This document shows, piece after piece, positions 28,017 through 37,933 of a stretch of DNA of 64,000 nucleotides. The DNA lies in the NCBI GenBank assembly GCA_040901765.1, contig JBBDYG010000033.1, forward strand, positions 1-64,000, written 5' to 3'. The notes beneath the pieces were generated by a model. That model did not search any database. It was not told the DNA's origin and saw nothing but the letters and a program-made list of their open reading frames with translations. The stretch is from JBBDYG01 sp040901765 (GTDB lineage Bacteria; Planctomycetota; Planctomycetia; Pirellulales; Lacipirellulaceae). The position numbers and the translations under genes are program-made. Each line of letters starts with the position of its first letter. Position 1 is the first letter of the stretch.

Positions 28017-30083
28017 ATGCTGTCCGCCGATTCCGAGTTGCAGGATTCCCGTTTTCGGCGGAGAATAAGTGACAGGAACCGCGACGAATACCGTACCGAG
28101 AAGCAGGGCGACGTGAATCGGAAATCGCTGCAGCGCTGGTGGCAGGAATTGACAGGCGTCGAGGATACGCCCCTCGACGCCGAATCGAGCTCCTGGCTGA
28201 TCAGCTTGGCGGTCCATTTGGGAGCCTTGATTCTGCTGGCCGGTCTGACGCTGCTGATTCCGACCGAACGGCGCGTGCTACTCTCCGCGATCCCAGTCGA
28301 TTTAACGGAGGAGATCATTCCTGAGGAATTCCGGTTTGACGAGAACCCGCACGAAGAGATCGGCGCTCTGGCCGATTCGGGGGCGGCTCAAGCGGCTCCC
28401 TCGGCGCCGATCGAGTCGATGGTGTCGGAGGTAATGCTCCCGGCCGAGGCGACCGCCAGTTTTGGCGAAATTCAGGCGATCGACATCGACCAGCCACTCC
28501 TTCAGGGACCGGAGTCGGTGGAAAACGTCATCGTCAAGGGCGTCGGCATGGTGGGCGTCACCGGCTCCGAGGGCGCCATCGACCGCATCACGAACGAAAT
28601 CTTACTATCGCTCGACACGCGCCCCACGCTGGTCGTCTGGCTGTTCGATCAGTCGGGCAGCCTTAGCGCGCAGCGCGAAGACATCGCCAAGCGGTTCGAC
28701 CGCGTGTACGACGAACTGGGCGTGATCGAGGCTGCGGGCCGGCCCGAGTTTGCCAGTCACGACGACAAGCCGCTGCTGACGGCGGTGGCCGCTTTTGGCG
28801 AGCGAGTGCAGCTCCTCACGAATGAACCGACCGACGACGTAGCCGATATCAAGGCGGCAGTGCGGTCGATTACCGACGACCAAAGCGGCAAGGAGAATAT
28901 ATTCGCCGCCGTATTGCAACTTGCCGACAAGTTTCGTAGCTATCGCCTGCGCTCGCCGCGGCGAAACGTGATGTTCGTCATTTTCACCGACGAAGCGGGG
29001 GATGACTTCCAGAATGTCGATCCGTCGGTGGCAACCTGTCGCAAGTACGAAATGCCCATCTACGTGGTGGGAGTTCCCGCTCCTTTCGGCCGGAGACAAG
29101 CGTATGTGAATTACGTCGATCCCGATCCGAAATATGACCAGACGCCGCGATTCCTGCCGGTCGATCAAGGCCCCGAGTCGCTGATGCCGGAGAGCGTTCA
29201 ACTTGGATTCATCGACCAGAACCCCTACGATTCGCTCGATTCGGGCTTCGGACCGTACGGCCTGACGCGGCTCGCGTACGAGACGGGGGGCATATACTTC
29301 GCCGTCCACCCGAGCCGCACGCATAGCGGTCGACCGCGGACCGATCGCTCGACGATGGCGGCTTACCTCTCGAAGTTTTTCGATCCACGCGTGATGCGCA
29401 GCTACCGGCCCGATTACGTGCCGGTGGCCGAGTACCAACAGGAGCTTACCCGCAACCGTGCCAAAGGGGCGCTGGTCGCCGCGGCGCAGTTCTCGTGGAC
29501 GGAACCGATGGAAGACGTGCGGCTGGTGTTTGAGAAGATCGACGAGGCCCGCTTCTCCGAGGCGCTGTCGGTAGCCCAGCGCGTGGCGGCGAAAATTGAG
29601 CCGCGGCTACTGCAAATCGTCGGCACTCTGCGGCAGGGCGAGCCCGACCGTTCCAAGCTGCTCGACCTGCGCTGGCAAGCGGGTTTTGATCTGGCGATGG
29701 GCCGCTCGCTCGCCCACAAAGTTCGCACCGAAGGCTACAACGCGATGCTCGCCAAGGCGAAGCAAGGCATGAAGTTTGAAAAAGAAAACAGCGACACCTG
29801 GGTGTTAAAGCCGTCCGACAACGTGACCTCCGAAAGCGTGCTGGCGAAAGAGGCCGAGCAGGCCCGCGCCTATCTGCAGCGCGTGACCACCGAGCACGAA
29901 GGAACACCCTGGGCCTACCTGGCCGAGCGGGAACTGGAAGTTCCGTTCGGCTGGGAATGGCAGGAAGACTTCCGCGACATCGCCGGCCGAATCGCCCGCG
30001 CTCAGGAAAACGCCGGCAACCGGCGAAACGAACCCCGCCCAGAAATGCCGGCGCCGAAGCCCGTCCGCGACGTGAAGCTGTAG
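28017..30083 (+). CDS. membrane-anchored von Willebrand factor A domain protein
   Basis: About 688 aa from the ATG at 28017. One transmembrane helix near the N-terminus (SWLISLAVHLGALILLAGLTLLI) is followed by an acidic linker and a VWA domain with VVWLFDQSGS, matching the DxSxS metal-ion site, and VMFVIFTDEAGDD. A long C-terminal region rich in charged helices follows (KRF, YRPDYVPVAEYQQEL). VWA domains usually bind partner proteins through magnesium; the partner is unknown. The N-terminus is uncertain: GTG codons at 28005 and 28113 are alternatives, and the last would start just before the helix. Confidence 0.8.
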   Translation: MLSADSELQDSRFRRRISDRNRDEYRTEKQGDVNRKSLQRWWQELTGVEDTPLDAESSSWLISLAVHLGALILLAGLTLLIPTERRVLLSAIPVDLTEEIIPEEFRFDENPHEEIGALADSGAAQAAPSAPIESMVSEVMLPAEATASFGEIQAIDIDQPLLQGPESVENVIVKGVGMVGVTGSEGAIDRITNEILLSLDTRPTLVVWLFDQSGSLSAQREDIAKRFDRVYDELGVIEAAGRPEFASHDDKPLLTAVAAFGERVQLLTNEPTDDVADIKAAVRSITDDQSGKENIFAAVLQLADKFRSYRLRSPRRNVMFVIFTDEAGDDFQNVDPSVATCRKYEMPIYVVGVPAPFGRRQAYVNYVDPDPKYDQTPRFLPVDQGPESLMPESVQLGFIDQNPYDSLDSGFGPYGLTRLAYETGGIYFAVHPSRTHSGRPRTDRSTMAAYLSKFFDPRVMRSYRPDYVPVAEYQQELTRNRAKGALVAAAQFSWTEPMEDVRLVFEKIDEARFSEALSVAQRVAAKIEPRLLQIVGTLRQGEPDRSKLLDLRWQAGFDLAMGRSLAHKVRTEGYNAMLAKAKQGMKFEKENSDTWVLKPSDNVTSESVLAKEAEQARAYLQRVTTEHEGTPWAYLAERELEVPFGWEWQEDFRDIAGRIARAQENAGNRRNEPRPEMPAPKPVRDVKL

Positions 30084-30231
30084 TTTGTCACCAATATCGC
30101 TCGCAAGTGCTTCGCCCAGTTGAGACAGAGAAGGAGCAGGTCGAATCTTGAAGCACCAAGCGGAAGAATGCGTTAGAATCGGATCGATGTCCAGCAGCCG
30201 GTCCTCTTTAACACCAATTGGGAGCGTACCG

Positions 30232-33129
30232 ATGTTACTTCGCGAATACGTACAGGCGCTCGGAGTTGCCACTCTCCTAATTGCCATCAATCCGACCGGC
30301 GCACTAAGTGCCGAGCAAGCGGCGAATGATTGGCTCCGCGGGTCCGGCCAGGACCTTCAGATTTGTTTAAGGGGCGAAGTCTTCGAATCGGATGGTCAAT
30401 CCGCCTCTGACTTCCAAATCACTTGCGGCATGAATAGCTCGGGGCAAGCGCCGCAACTAAAGCCGACGATTGACGGCCACAACTTTGAGGTCTGGATTCC
30501 GGTGAACGATGCAACGTGGTCTTCACTTTGGCTGAAAGCGGCATCAGCACGCAGTAATCATGTTGCCTACAAAAAACTCGGGGCATATGAGCTTCGGCAA
30601 GCCGCCATCGACCGAATCAAGCTGACGCTTCGGTCGCCGTCACGGCACGTAAAAGTAAAAGTGACGGACGAGGGTCAGCCTGTGAATGGCGCGATGGTGA
30701 AGGCCGATCTGGGATTCGGGGTCGAGTCGCGGTCGCAGACTGATTCGAACGGAATCGCCCGGATCGATTTGCTGCCGGAGCAGACGTTGTCCCACCTTAC
30801 CGCCTGGACGAATGATTTTCGGATCGGCGGATTCGGGTTCGATCGCAAGCCAACGCGCGATCCAAATGTAGATGAACATGTCGTGGAACTGAGCAAGTGT
30901 CGCGACCAGAAACTGCGTTTCGTCGACGAAGATGGATCACCGGTGCCCGGTGTCGAATGCATCATCCAGATGGCGACCGCGCCGCCGAATTACAACTACA
31001 TCGGCACGAACGAAAATTCCCGCCTGCGGACCGACGCAGCGGGTGAAATCGCCTATCGATGGTTCCCAGACTGGGACGAACACCACTTTTATGCGGAACT
31101 GATTACTAGCGGGTGGTTCCTCGACGGCGAGCCGGAGGCCGTTGACGATGCGATCGTTTTTAGATTGATGAAGAGCAAGGAGCGAAAGCAAGTCAGCGGG
31201 CGCGTTGTTTCCAACGATACGGGCGTGGGCGGTTTCTATGTGACGCTGATGTCTTTCCAAGGTGAGCGGGAGAACCACTCCGATGTCACGACGACTTTCG
31301 CGGATTCCGATGGGACGTTTACGATCAGCGTGTTGCCTGACGCGACTTATTGCGCGTACGTGCTCGACTCGCTGTGGGTCGGTGAAATCATCGATCTGAT
31401 TCCTTACCAATCGGCACTCGAGCAAATCACGCCGCCGGAGTTGTCAGTGTCGGCCGGGCAAAAGGTCGAAGTCCTCGTCACGTCCGGCCCGCAGAAAGCG
31501 CCCTATCCAAATCTGACTGTCAGCTTTCGACGGGAGCACCAATTCAGCTGGATCGAAGATGGTGAAAAACGCAACGGAACCGGCGGACCCCAGTGGTGGG
31601 CGACAGCTGACGAGTTGGGACGAGCAACGACACATACGCTCCCGGGCAAACTGAGGGGCTCGGTTTATACACCGAAGTGGCGAACGGAGGAAACCGTTAA
31701 CGTCGTGAGCGGCGAAACCGCAAGAATCGAGTTGCATCGCGAGATTGATGAGAAGCGGACGGTCACGGGCCGACTCGTGCTGCCTGACGGCGTCGAGGCG
31801 AACCCAGAAGATGTCACCCTACAGGTCGGCGCCGTCGATGGCCACTACACCGATCAGGAGACGTTGACGGCTAGTGAAGACGGTTCGTTTTCGTTCGAGA
31901 CACTTGCGACCGCGATCGGCGTTTTCGGTTATACGCAGAATGGACAGGCGGCGGGTTCAATTGTCGTCAAGGATCTGGGCGCGCCATTCGAATTAGAGTT
32001 GCGTCCCACATCGAACTATGAAGGACTACTGCTTGGAGAAGGTGATCAACCGCTGGTTGGTCACGGTGTTCGGGCGAGCGTTCGCGTCGAGGGCGACGAA
32101 GTCCGCAATGCACCAGCATCAACGAGTTTCCAGGCAAAGCGCATTGATGCTCAAACGGACGAACACGGCAACTTCACACTGCAAAGCGTGCCGACCGGAA
32201 TGGAGGTTTCCATTTTCGCCGATCCGCTCGATGGTTCCGGCGATCGCGAATTTCTCGATGAAATCCTTCTTGAACCCGGGGAAGCGCGGCCGCGAACGGT
32301 AAGCCGACTCGTTAAAGCACCGCAGCAACGGTACGAACTACCGTTGGCAAACCGTTACGATGAAACGCTCCGCGACTGTTCGGCATCGGGGTTCCGCCTG
32401 ATGGTGATTTTGTCCAGCCCCGGCGAAGTTGATGAATTTGTCCAGGATAACTTCGTCGACCATGAACGAAATCGCGATGTTTACACGTTCATGCAAATGC
32501 TTGTATCAATTAACGCGGAATCGCTTAGCGGAACCGACGCCGCATTTTTTAAAGAGAGAAATTGGGAGCTTCCCGGCGAAGGGCATGCCATTGCGTACGC
32601 AATTGACGCCGACGGAAAAGAACTGGAGCACTTGGAGATTGACGCTCGGGACGAAGCGGCAGCCGCTGAGGCGGCCGAATTCGTTCGGCGCCATGCGCTG
32701 CCGAAAGCCGACGCAGAGGAGAAATGGGCCGAAGCATTCGCGGAAGCCAAGCGATCGAACCGGCGCGTCTTGGCGCGGGTCAGCCAAAGATATTGTGGCC
32801 CGTGTTTTCGATTAGCCCGGTGGCTCGACGACGAGCACGAGCTACTTGAAAAAGATTACGTGATGATAAAAGTCGATAACTTTCACGATCAGAACGGTGC
32901 AGATGTTGCTTTGCGAATTACGCAGGGCAAGCATCACGGTATTCCATTCTTCGCGATCTTTGATCAGGACGAAGAACTGCTGATTAATAGCGCAGGCCCG
33001 CTCGGCAATATTGGCTATCCAGGCGGCGACGTGGAAAGCAGAAACCATCTTCGAAAAATGCTGCTCAAGACCCGGCGAAACCTGTCGGTCGCCGAGGTGG
33101 ATCAACTCGTGGAGAGCATCGAAGATTAG
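30232..33129 (+). CDS. secreted carboxypeptidase-regulatory-like protein with thioredoxin domain
   Basis: 965 aa. A signal peptide (about 1-27) follows the ATG at 30232, which has GGGAG upstream; the frame extends to 30148, but that part is not signal-like. Several beta-sandwich repeats of carboxypeptidase-regulatory type follow (NGAMVKADLGFG, KQVSGRVVSNDTGVGGFYVTL, KRTVTGRLVLPDGVEANPED, YEGLLLGEGDQPLVGHGVR). The C-terminal region is thioredoxin-like with YCGPC near residue 855 and VMIKVDNFHDQNG, GIPFFAIFD. Cytosolic thioredoxin is WCGPC, so this is a conservative variant. Probably an extracytoplasmic disulfide or redox protein; partner unknown. Confidence 0.8.
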   Translation: MLLREYVQALGVATLLIAINPTGALSAEQAANDWLRGSGQDLQICLRGEVFESDGQSASDFQITCGMNSSGQAPQLKPTIDGHNFEVWIPVNDATWSSLWLKAASARSNHVAYKKLGAYELRQAAIDRIKLTLRSPSRHVKVKVTDEGQPVNGAMVKADLGFGVESRSQTDSNGIARIDLLPEQTLSHLTAWTNDFRIGGFGFDRKPTRDPNVDEHVVELSKCRDQKLRFVDEDGSPVPGVECIIQMATAPPNYNYIGTNENSRLRTDAAGEIAYRWFPDWDEHHFYAELITSGWFLDGEPEAVDDAIVFRLMKSKERKQVSGRVVSNDTGVGGFYVTLMSFQGERENHSDVTTTFADSDGTFTISVLPDATYCAYVLDSLWVGEIIDLIPYQSALEQITPPELSVSAGQKVEVLVTSGPQKAPYPNLTVSFRREHQFSWIEDGEKRNGTGGPQWWATADELGRATTHTLPGKLRGSVYTPKWRTEETVNVVSGETARIELHREIDEKRTVTGRLVLPDGVEANPEDVTLQVGAVDGHYTDQETLTASEDGSFSFETLATAIGVFGYTQNGQAAGSIVVKDLGAPFELELRPTSNYEGLLLGEGDQPLVGHGVRASVRVEGDEVRNAPASTSFQAKRIDAQTDEHGNFTLQSVPTGMEVSIFADPLDGSGDREFLDEILLEPGEARPRTVSRLVKAPQQRYELPLANRYDETLRDCSASGFRLMVILSSPGEVDEFVQDNFVDHERNRDVYTFMQMLVSINAESLSGTDAAFFKERNWELPGEGHAIAYAIDADGKELEHLEIDARDEAAAAEAAEFVRRHALPKADAEEKWAEAFAEAKRSNRRVLARVSQRYCGPCFRLARWLDDEHELLEKDYVMIKVDNFHDQNGADVALRITQGKHHGIPFFAIFDQDEELLINSAGPLGNIGYPGGDVESRNHLRKMLLKTRRNLSVAEVDQLVESIED

Positions 33130-33343
33130 TCCCAGACCGTGCCACTCCCCGCGGCCCGTCCGCCATCCAAGAACAAGGAGATCATTGCGGCATCCCGCAC
33201 TTCGGCATAGCCGCATTGGGGCGTGCCTTCACGAAAAAACGTGGCACAGTGGCACTGCTCTAGAAAACAAGGGGGTTCCGGCGCAAGCGTGGCACAGCTG
33301 TTGGGCACAGTAGACGGATCGGAGTGTCCGTCCCACGTCCGTT

Positions 33344-34018
33344 TCAGCGATTCGACAGCGCGTCCATCGCAAAGTCGGCGTGGGCTTCGTGCTTGTAGAA
33401 ATTCCGCGCGATTCGATCGGCGAGAACGACGACAAAGTCGCGCTGGAAATGCTGCACCGGTTTGTCTTGAGAGGGCGTCGCGCTGTTCGCCGGATAGAGT
33501 ACTTGGCCGAGATTTCGCTCCCACACGCGCTTGCCCTTGTCCTTCATGTCGTACACGCTGATCGTGATCTCCGCGTTGCCCTGGTAGAGCGTTGGGCCTT
33601 TGTAAAGATCGAAATGTTCCAGCTCGACGTGGACGACCATGTCGGCTTTCACCGCCTTGGCCACGTCCTTGAAGTCGGTCAGGTCGCTTTCGTCGATCCA
33701 GTTGTCAACTTCTTTCTGGTTCACAACCTCGATGCCAGGCACGTTCATTTCCAACAGGTCGCTGACGCGCTTCGCCAATTCGCGCGAGGCGCCGGCGAAG
33801 GAGTATTCGCTGGAAGCCGGGGGCCGGCAGACGACGACCACGCGTTGCTTCTCGAGCGCTTTGCACTCGGCGGGGACGTTGTTGCCGCCATCCCACAGGT
33901 AGATGCCGGTAGCCATCAGCAGGTGCAGGCAGCCGGTCGAAGGCAACAGCGCCGCGAGCGCCAACATCAGGGTGACAAGCCGAAAGCTCACGGAAAGTTG
34001 GCCGGGAGAACGTTCCAT
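33344..34018 (-). CDS. planctomycete-type lipoprotein, hypothetical
   Basis: 224 aa. Signal peptide ends in the lipobox LPSTGC (near residue 30), so it is predicted to be lipid-modified and anchored. The body is mixed alpha/beta: KALEKQRVVVVCRPPASSEYSF, SRELAKRVSDLLEMNVPGIEVV, VKADMVVHVELEHFDLYKG, and a C-terminal DFVVVLADRIARNFY. It resembles lipoprotein families of outer-membrane biogenesis in planctomycetes, but I cannot name a function. AGGAG lies 6 bp before the ATG. Confidence 0.75.
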   Translation of the reverse strand: MERSPGQLSVSFRLVTLMLALAALLPSTGCLHLLMATGIYLWDGGNNVPAECKALEKQRVVVVCRPPASSEYSFAGASRELAKRVSDLLEMNVPGIEVVNQKEVDNWIDESDLTDFKDVAKAVKADMVVHVELEHFDLYKGPTLYQGNAEITISVYDMKDKGKRVWERNLGQVLYPANSATPSQDKPVQHFQRDFVVVLADRIARNFYKHEAHADFAMDALSNR

Positions 34019-34055
34019 CGTTCGCTCCTAAGTCCCGGCTCCGCCGGGGATTTTG

Positions 34056-34547
34056 TTAATTCCAGTCGATCACGCCGCTACGAACGAGGTAATCCAATAG
34101 CGTCACCGCGACGACCATTCCCGCGACGCCCAGCAAAACCACTTCGGTCGGCCGCCAGCCGCACCAGCGTCCGCGAAATCCACTGGCCACTGTCCACGGT
34201 GCGACTACCACGGCGAGTGCGCAGATCACCGCTCCGCCCAGGTTGGCCCGTGCGGCGTTGGTAAGCTGCCCGCGGACGGCGTGCGACCAGGCTGTGGTCA
34301 TTCCGCACGATGGACATTGAATGTGCCACAAGCGAAGCATTAAACAAGGTTCGAGGCCCAGTTGCTCATGGGTTCCGATCCCGGCGGGATTGGGAACCAA
34401 CCAGCGTGCCGTGGTTAGCAGTCCCGCGAGCAATAGACCCAAGGTGATAAGTCCGGCCCGCGCTATCGGCGTGAATACCGCGGAACTTAGCGGCATCGGC
34501 CCCGAGCGCGGGCAATTGACGAGCGGCGGGAGAGTAGCGTTCGCCAT
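34056..34547 (-). CDS. DUF2752 family membrane protein
   Basis: About 163 aa. The key DUF2752 signature is visible: CLMLRLWHIQCPSCGMTTAWSHAVRG, with the CPSCGMTT motif near residue 79. Hydrophobic segments before and after (AGLITLGLLLAGLLTTARWL; LGGAVICALAVVVAPWTV; VVLLGVAGMVVAVTLLDYLV) predict three to four membrane helices. Function of the family is unknown; the cysteines may bind metal. The ATG at 34547 is used; a TTG at 34559 and an ATG at 34496 are alternatives. It ends just before the lipoprotein gene. Confidence 0.75.
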   Translation of the reverse strand: MANATLPPLVNCPRSGPMPLSSAVFTPIARAGLITLGLLLAGLLTTARWLVPNPAGIGTHEQLGLEPCLMLRLWHIQCPSCGMTTAWSHAVRGQLTNAARANLGGAVICALAVVVAPWTVASGFRGRWCGWRPTEVVLLGVAGMVVAVTLLDYLVRSGVIDWN

Positions 34548-34623
34548 CGGACAAAGCAAGGCGGAACGGGGGATTTGGGATTTCAGATTTTAGAAGGGTG
34601 AGCCGCGTCGTCCCCGACCGCGG

Positions 34624-35433
34624 CTATGCTTTCGTTGCTAGCTCGGACGCACGCTTCTCGTCCACACACACGCGGCGGATTGCAGTTGCCCGGCCGGTTT
34701 GGTCGTCGATTTCAACGATGCTGCCGCACAGTCGCACGTCGCCGATAGCCACGTCGAAGGCGGTCGGCATCGAGGTGAGCGTCGTCTCCATGACGCGATC
34801 GACCCGCCGGCCGAGGATGCTATCGTACGGGCCGGTCATGCCGACATCGCATTGAAAGGCGGTGCCGCCGGGCAGGATCTGTTCGTCAGCGGTGGCGACG
34901 TGCGTATGCGTGCCCAAAACTGCCGAGACACGGCCATCGAGGTAACGGCCCATGAGCTGCGCTTCGCTGGTCGCTTCCACGTGAAAGTCAACGAACCGAA
35001 TGCGGACGTCGCTCGGGATTTGCGCGAGCACCAAGTCGGCGGTGCGCCAGGGGTTTTCACTGGGAATCATGAACAGCCGGCCGAGCAGGCAACAGAAGCC
35101 AACGCGGGCACCGCTGCGCGCGGTGACAACCGCCCAGGTGCGGCCGACGGCCTCGTCCGGCAGGTTCGCCGGTCGCACGATGTTCGTTTCGCTTGCCAGG
35201 ATCGGTAGGATTTCCTTGCGGCGGAACACGTGGTCGCCGAGCGTGATGCCATCGACCCCCGCCGCAAGCAAGTCGCGGTAAATCGCGGGCGTCAACCCCG
35301 ATCCCCCCGCCGCATTCTCCGCGTTGGCGATGACTACATCGAGCCCTTCGGCGACAATCAGCCCCGGCAGCGCGCGAACGATAATATCGCGCCCCGGCTT
35401 GCCGACGATGTCGCCGATGAATAATAGACGCAT
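34624..35433 (-). CDS. ymdB: TIGR00282 family metallophosphoesterase (YmdB)
   Basis: 269 aa. It matches the YmdB family throughout: MRLLFIGDIVGKPGRD, VIANAENAAGGSGLTP, HVEATSEAQLMGRYLDGRVSAVLGTHTHV and MTGPYDSILG. The motif that is usually GNH reads GDHVFRR here. YmdB acts on 2',3'-cyclic nucleotides. The neighbouring ribonuclease Y gene lies immediately upstream on the same strand, a pairing seen in many bacteria. No obvious ribosome-binding site at the ATG; the first methionine matches the conserved N-terminus. Confidence 0.9.
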   Translation of the reverse strand: MRLLFIGDIVGKPGRDIIVRALPGLIVAEGLDVVIANAENAAGGSGLTPAIYRDLLAAGVDGITLGDHVFRRKEILPILASETNIVRPANLPDEAVGRTWAVVTARSGARVGFCCLLGRLFMIPSENPWRTADLVLAQIPSDVRIRFVDFHVEATSEAQLMGRYLDGRVSAVLGTHTHVATADEQILPGGTAFQCDVGMTGPYDSILGRRVDRVMETTLTSMPTAFDVAIGDVRLCGSIVEIDDQTGRATAIRRVCVDEKRASELATKA

Positions 35434-35503
35434 GGAGGGAAATGCGGATTTCGGAATGCGGATTGAATGAATACGACGGACGACGCGGAGCGTCGCCGCT
35501 AAC

Positions 35504-35531
35504 TGACCTCCGACCTCTGACCTCCGACCTC
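35504..35531. repeat. short tandem repeat, two 14-bp units
   Basis: TGACCTCCGACCTC occurs twice in tandem, abutting the stop codon of rny. The same 14-mer recurs at 40391-40404, just upstream of the AsmA-like gene. Confidence 0.85.
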
Positions 35532-37084
35532 TACTTCGCCATTTCGGTGAAGCGAGATTCGCGAATCATGGTCACCTTGATTTCACCGGGATAGGTAAGT
35601 TGCTCCTCAAAGGCGCGGGCGATGTCGCGGCAAATCTTGGCGGCCGATTCGTCGGTCGTGTAGTTCGTGCTGGCGATCACGCGGACTTCGCGGCCCGCTT
35701 GAATGGCGAACGACTGCTCGACGCCTTCGAAACCACTGGCGATCGCCTCCAGCTCCTGCATCCGCTTAATGTACCTGTCGAGCGTTTCGCGGCGAGCGCC
35801 CGGGCGGGAGGCGCTGCAGGCGTCGGCCGCCGCGACGAGGACCGTGTACGGCATATCTGAACGGATATCGTCGTGATGTCCCAGCGCTGCATGGACGACT
35901 TCAGGCCCTTCGCCGTAGCGCTTCAGCAGGTCGGCGCCAATTTTGGGATGGCCCCCTTCCGTATCGTGATCGGCGGCCTTGCCAATGTCGTGAAGCAGCC
36001 CTGCCCGCCGGGCCAGATTGCCGTCCAGGCCAAGTTCCTCGGCCAACATGCCGGCCACAAAGGCGACCTCAATCGAGTGCCGCAGCACGTTTTGGCTGTA
36101 GCTGGTGCGATACCGAAGGCGGCCCAGAAGCTGCACGGTTTTGTCGTGCAGGCCATGGACGTCGGCTTCCTGAAACGCCTCTTGCCCGAATCGAACGATC
36201 AGCTTCTCGATCTCCTTTTCCGTCTCGCCAACAAGCTCCTCGATGCGGGTGGGGTGAATTCGGCCATCCGCAATCAGCTTGTTGAGCGACAGCTTGGCGA
36301 TCTCGCGCCGCACCGGGTCGAACGAGCTAACGATCACCACTCCGGGCGTGTCGTCAATGATCACGTCCACGCCAGTTGCTTTTTCGAAGGCGCGGATGTT
36401 GCGGCCTTCCCGGCCGATGATGCGGCCCTTCATTTCGTCGTTCGGAATATCGACGGTGCTGGTGGTCGATTCGGCCGTGTGAGCGGCCGCGAACCGCTGG
36501 ACGCTCGTGATTAACATTTCTTTGGCTTTGGCGTCGCAGATTTCGGCGAGGTTCTTTTCACGCTTCATAATCAGCGCGCCCTGTTCCTGCATCAGTTCTT
36601 TGTCGAGTCGCTCGAGCAGTTGCCGTTTCGCCTCTTCGGCACCAAGCCCGCTGAGCTGATGGAGCGTTTGACGCTGAAGGTCGAGCACGTCATCCAGTTC
36701 TTGCTGACGGCGATTGATGTCTTCCATCCGCTCGGCCAGCTTCCGCTGGTTGCTTTCGACCATTTTCTCTTGCTTTTGCAAATGGGCCGCTCGCTGCTGG
36801 ACGTTGTCTTCGAGTTTATCGAGATGCCGCTCGCGCTCGTGAACTTCTTTGCGTTGAACGTTGAGTTGATCCTCGACCTTGGCCTTTTCCTTGAGGGCCA
36901 TTTCCTTGGCTTCGAGTTCGGCCTCTTTGCGGCGCGATTTGGCTTCGAGTTCAGCACGCTCGATGATCTGTTGAGCTTCCTTCTCGGCATCCCGCTTGCG
37001 GAGATAGCCAAACAGCTTGATGAGCGCCATGCCGAGGACCGCCGCCACGACGGCGACCAGGAGATTTACGACCGTAGGATTCAT
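35531..37084 (-). CDS. rny: ribonuclease Y
   Basis: 517 aa, the usual length for this membrane-bound endoribonuclease that initiates mRNA decay. An N-terminal helix (VNLLVAVVAAVLGMALIKLF) anchors it; a long coiled coil follows (about 30-190). The KH domain is visible (IIGREGRNIRAFEKATGVDV), and the HD domain with catalytic HD (LLHDIGKAADHD). Followed by ymdB on the same strand, a known pairing. ATG start at 37084 is clear. The upstream region contains a large hairpin at 37165-37216 that could act in its leader. Confidence 0.93.
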   Translation of the reverse strand: MNPTVVNLLVAVVAAVLGMALIKLFGYLRKRDAEKEAQQIIERAELEAKSRRKEAELEAKEMALKEKAKVEDQLNVQRKEVHERERHLDKLEDNVQQRAAHLQKQEKMVESNQRKLAERMEDINRRQQELDDVLDLQRQTLHQLSGLGAEEAKRQLLERLDKELMQEQGALIMKREKNLAEICDAKAKEMLITSVQRFAAAHTAESTTSTVDIPNDEMKGRIIGREGRNIRAFEKATGVDVIIDDTPGVVIVSSFDPVRREIAKLSLNKLIADGRIHPTRIEELVGETEKEIEKLIVRFGQEAFQEADVHGLHDKTVQLLGRLRYRTSYSQNVLRHSIEVAFVAGMLAEELGLDGNLARRAGLLHDIGKAADHDTEGGHPKIGADLLKRYGEGPEVVHAALGHHDDIRSDMPYTVLVAAADACSASRPGARRETLDRYIKRMQELEAIASGFEGVEQSFAIQAGREVRVIASTNYTTDESAAKICRDIARAFEEQLTYPGEIKVTMIRESRFTEMAK

Positions 37085-37933
37085 GTTGTTCCTTGCACTT
37101 CACGACGGGTTAGAGCGCTGGTCGGCTCGTCCGCTGGAGCGAGTGATAAAACGATTTCGGTTCGGGGTGCCACAGGCTGTGCCAGTGCAAATCCACTGGC
37201 ACAGCCAGTGGCACCCAATTGCAATCGCGAGGCGCGGCAACAAAGGCTTGCCCATTAATCGGCAAGCACAGCCCACTAGCAGCGCGAGGAGGGTTCCGCC
37301 GTCGTTGCGCGCAGGCAACGAACCAAGCCCAATAGGGGCCGTTAGAACCGCGCAAGATGGTCGTTCAAGGGCAACCCGCTCCGGGAAGTACCGACGCGCC
37401 GATCATTGGAGGGATCCAACAATACGTGCGAGGTGGTGGAACGGCGAGCACGCATAGCGCCCATTCGCGGAGCGCTACGCATTGCCCCGCGCCGCCACCG
37501 ATAGTGGCATGCCAAGCGATTTGCCGCTGCCGCGACGCCAAGCGGCGCGGCAAAACAGCAGTCGACAACGCGACAGGGAATAGCCAGCGGTGAGCGTGCC
37601 GCTGCACTTGGCTAGCCAAAGTGAGCAGCAGCGCAAATACCGCGGCTTCCATGCCGGGAACGAAACTTGTCAACAACTTGCGGTGGTTCATCAAGGAAGG
37701 AACCCGATTCTCAAATCCGCCAGGCGATCAGCGATAGCTGGCCTGTGCCTTGCCCAACATCTGGATGAAAAATGGTATGATGCCAAAATGCTCGAGATGT
37801 TTCGCGGATCGCCGCAGCTTACCCGCGCGACGGTGTACCGTAAGCGGCTCGAGCCACCTCCCAAAGACCTCGTTTCTGATGGCTGAAAAATCCCTTGGGC
37901 GTGACACGTGCATCGTAACAAATCCTTGGCACT
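37085..37933. other. gene-free stretch between rny and tilS
   Basis: 849 bp with no protein frame I can support; the longest open frames are low-complexity and lack start signals. The only clear structure is the inverted repeat at 37165-37216. Divergent promoters for rny and tilS probably lie here. Confidence 0.5.
37165..37216 (-). promoter_or_regulatory. large inverted repeat upstream of rny
   Basis: Two 23-bp arms (37165-37187 and 37194-37216) pair with one mismatch around a 6-base loop; arm ends read GGGTGCCAC and GTGGCACCC. It lies about 80-130 bp before the rny start, so it may fall in the leader transcript. Regulatory use is inferred only; it could equally be a mobile intergenic repeat. 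Confidence 0.55.

Noticed and set aside
37365..37694. 109-aa minus-strand open frame between rny and tilS
   Set aside because: Low-complexity, no start signal and no recognisable domain; the region is better read as gene-free.
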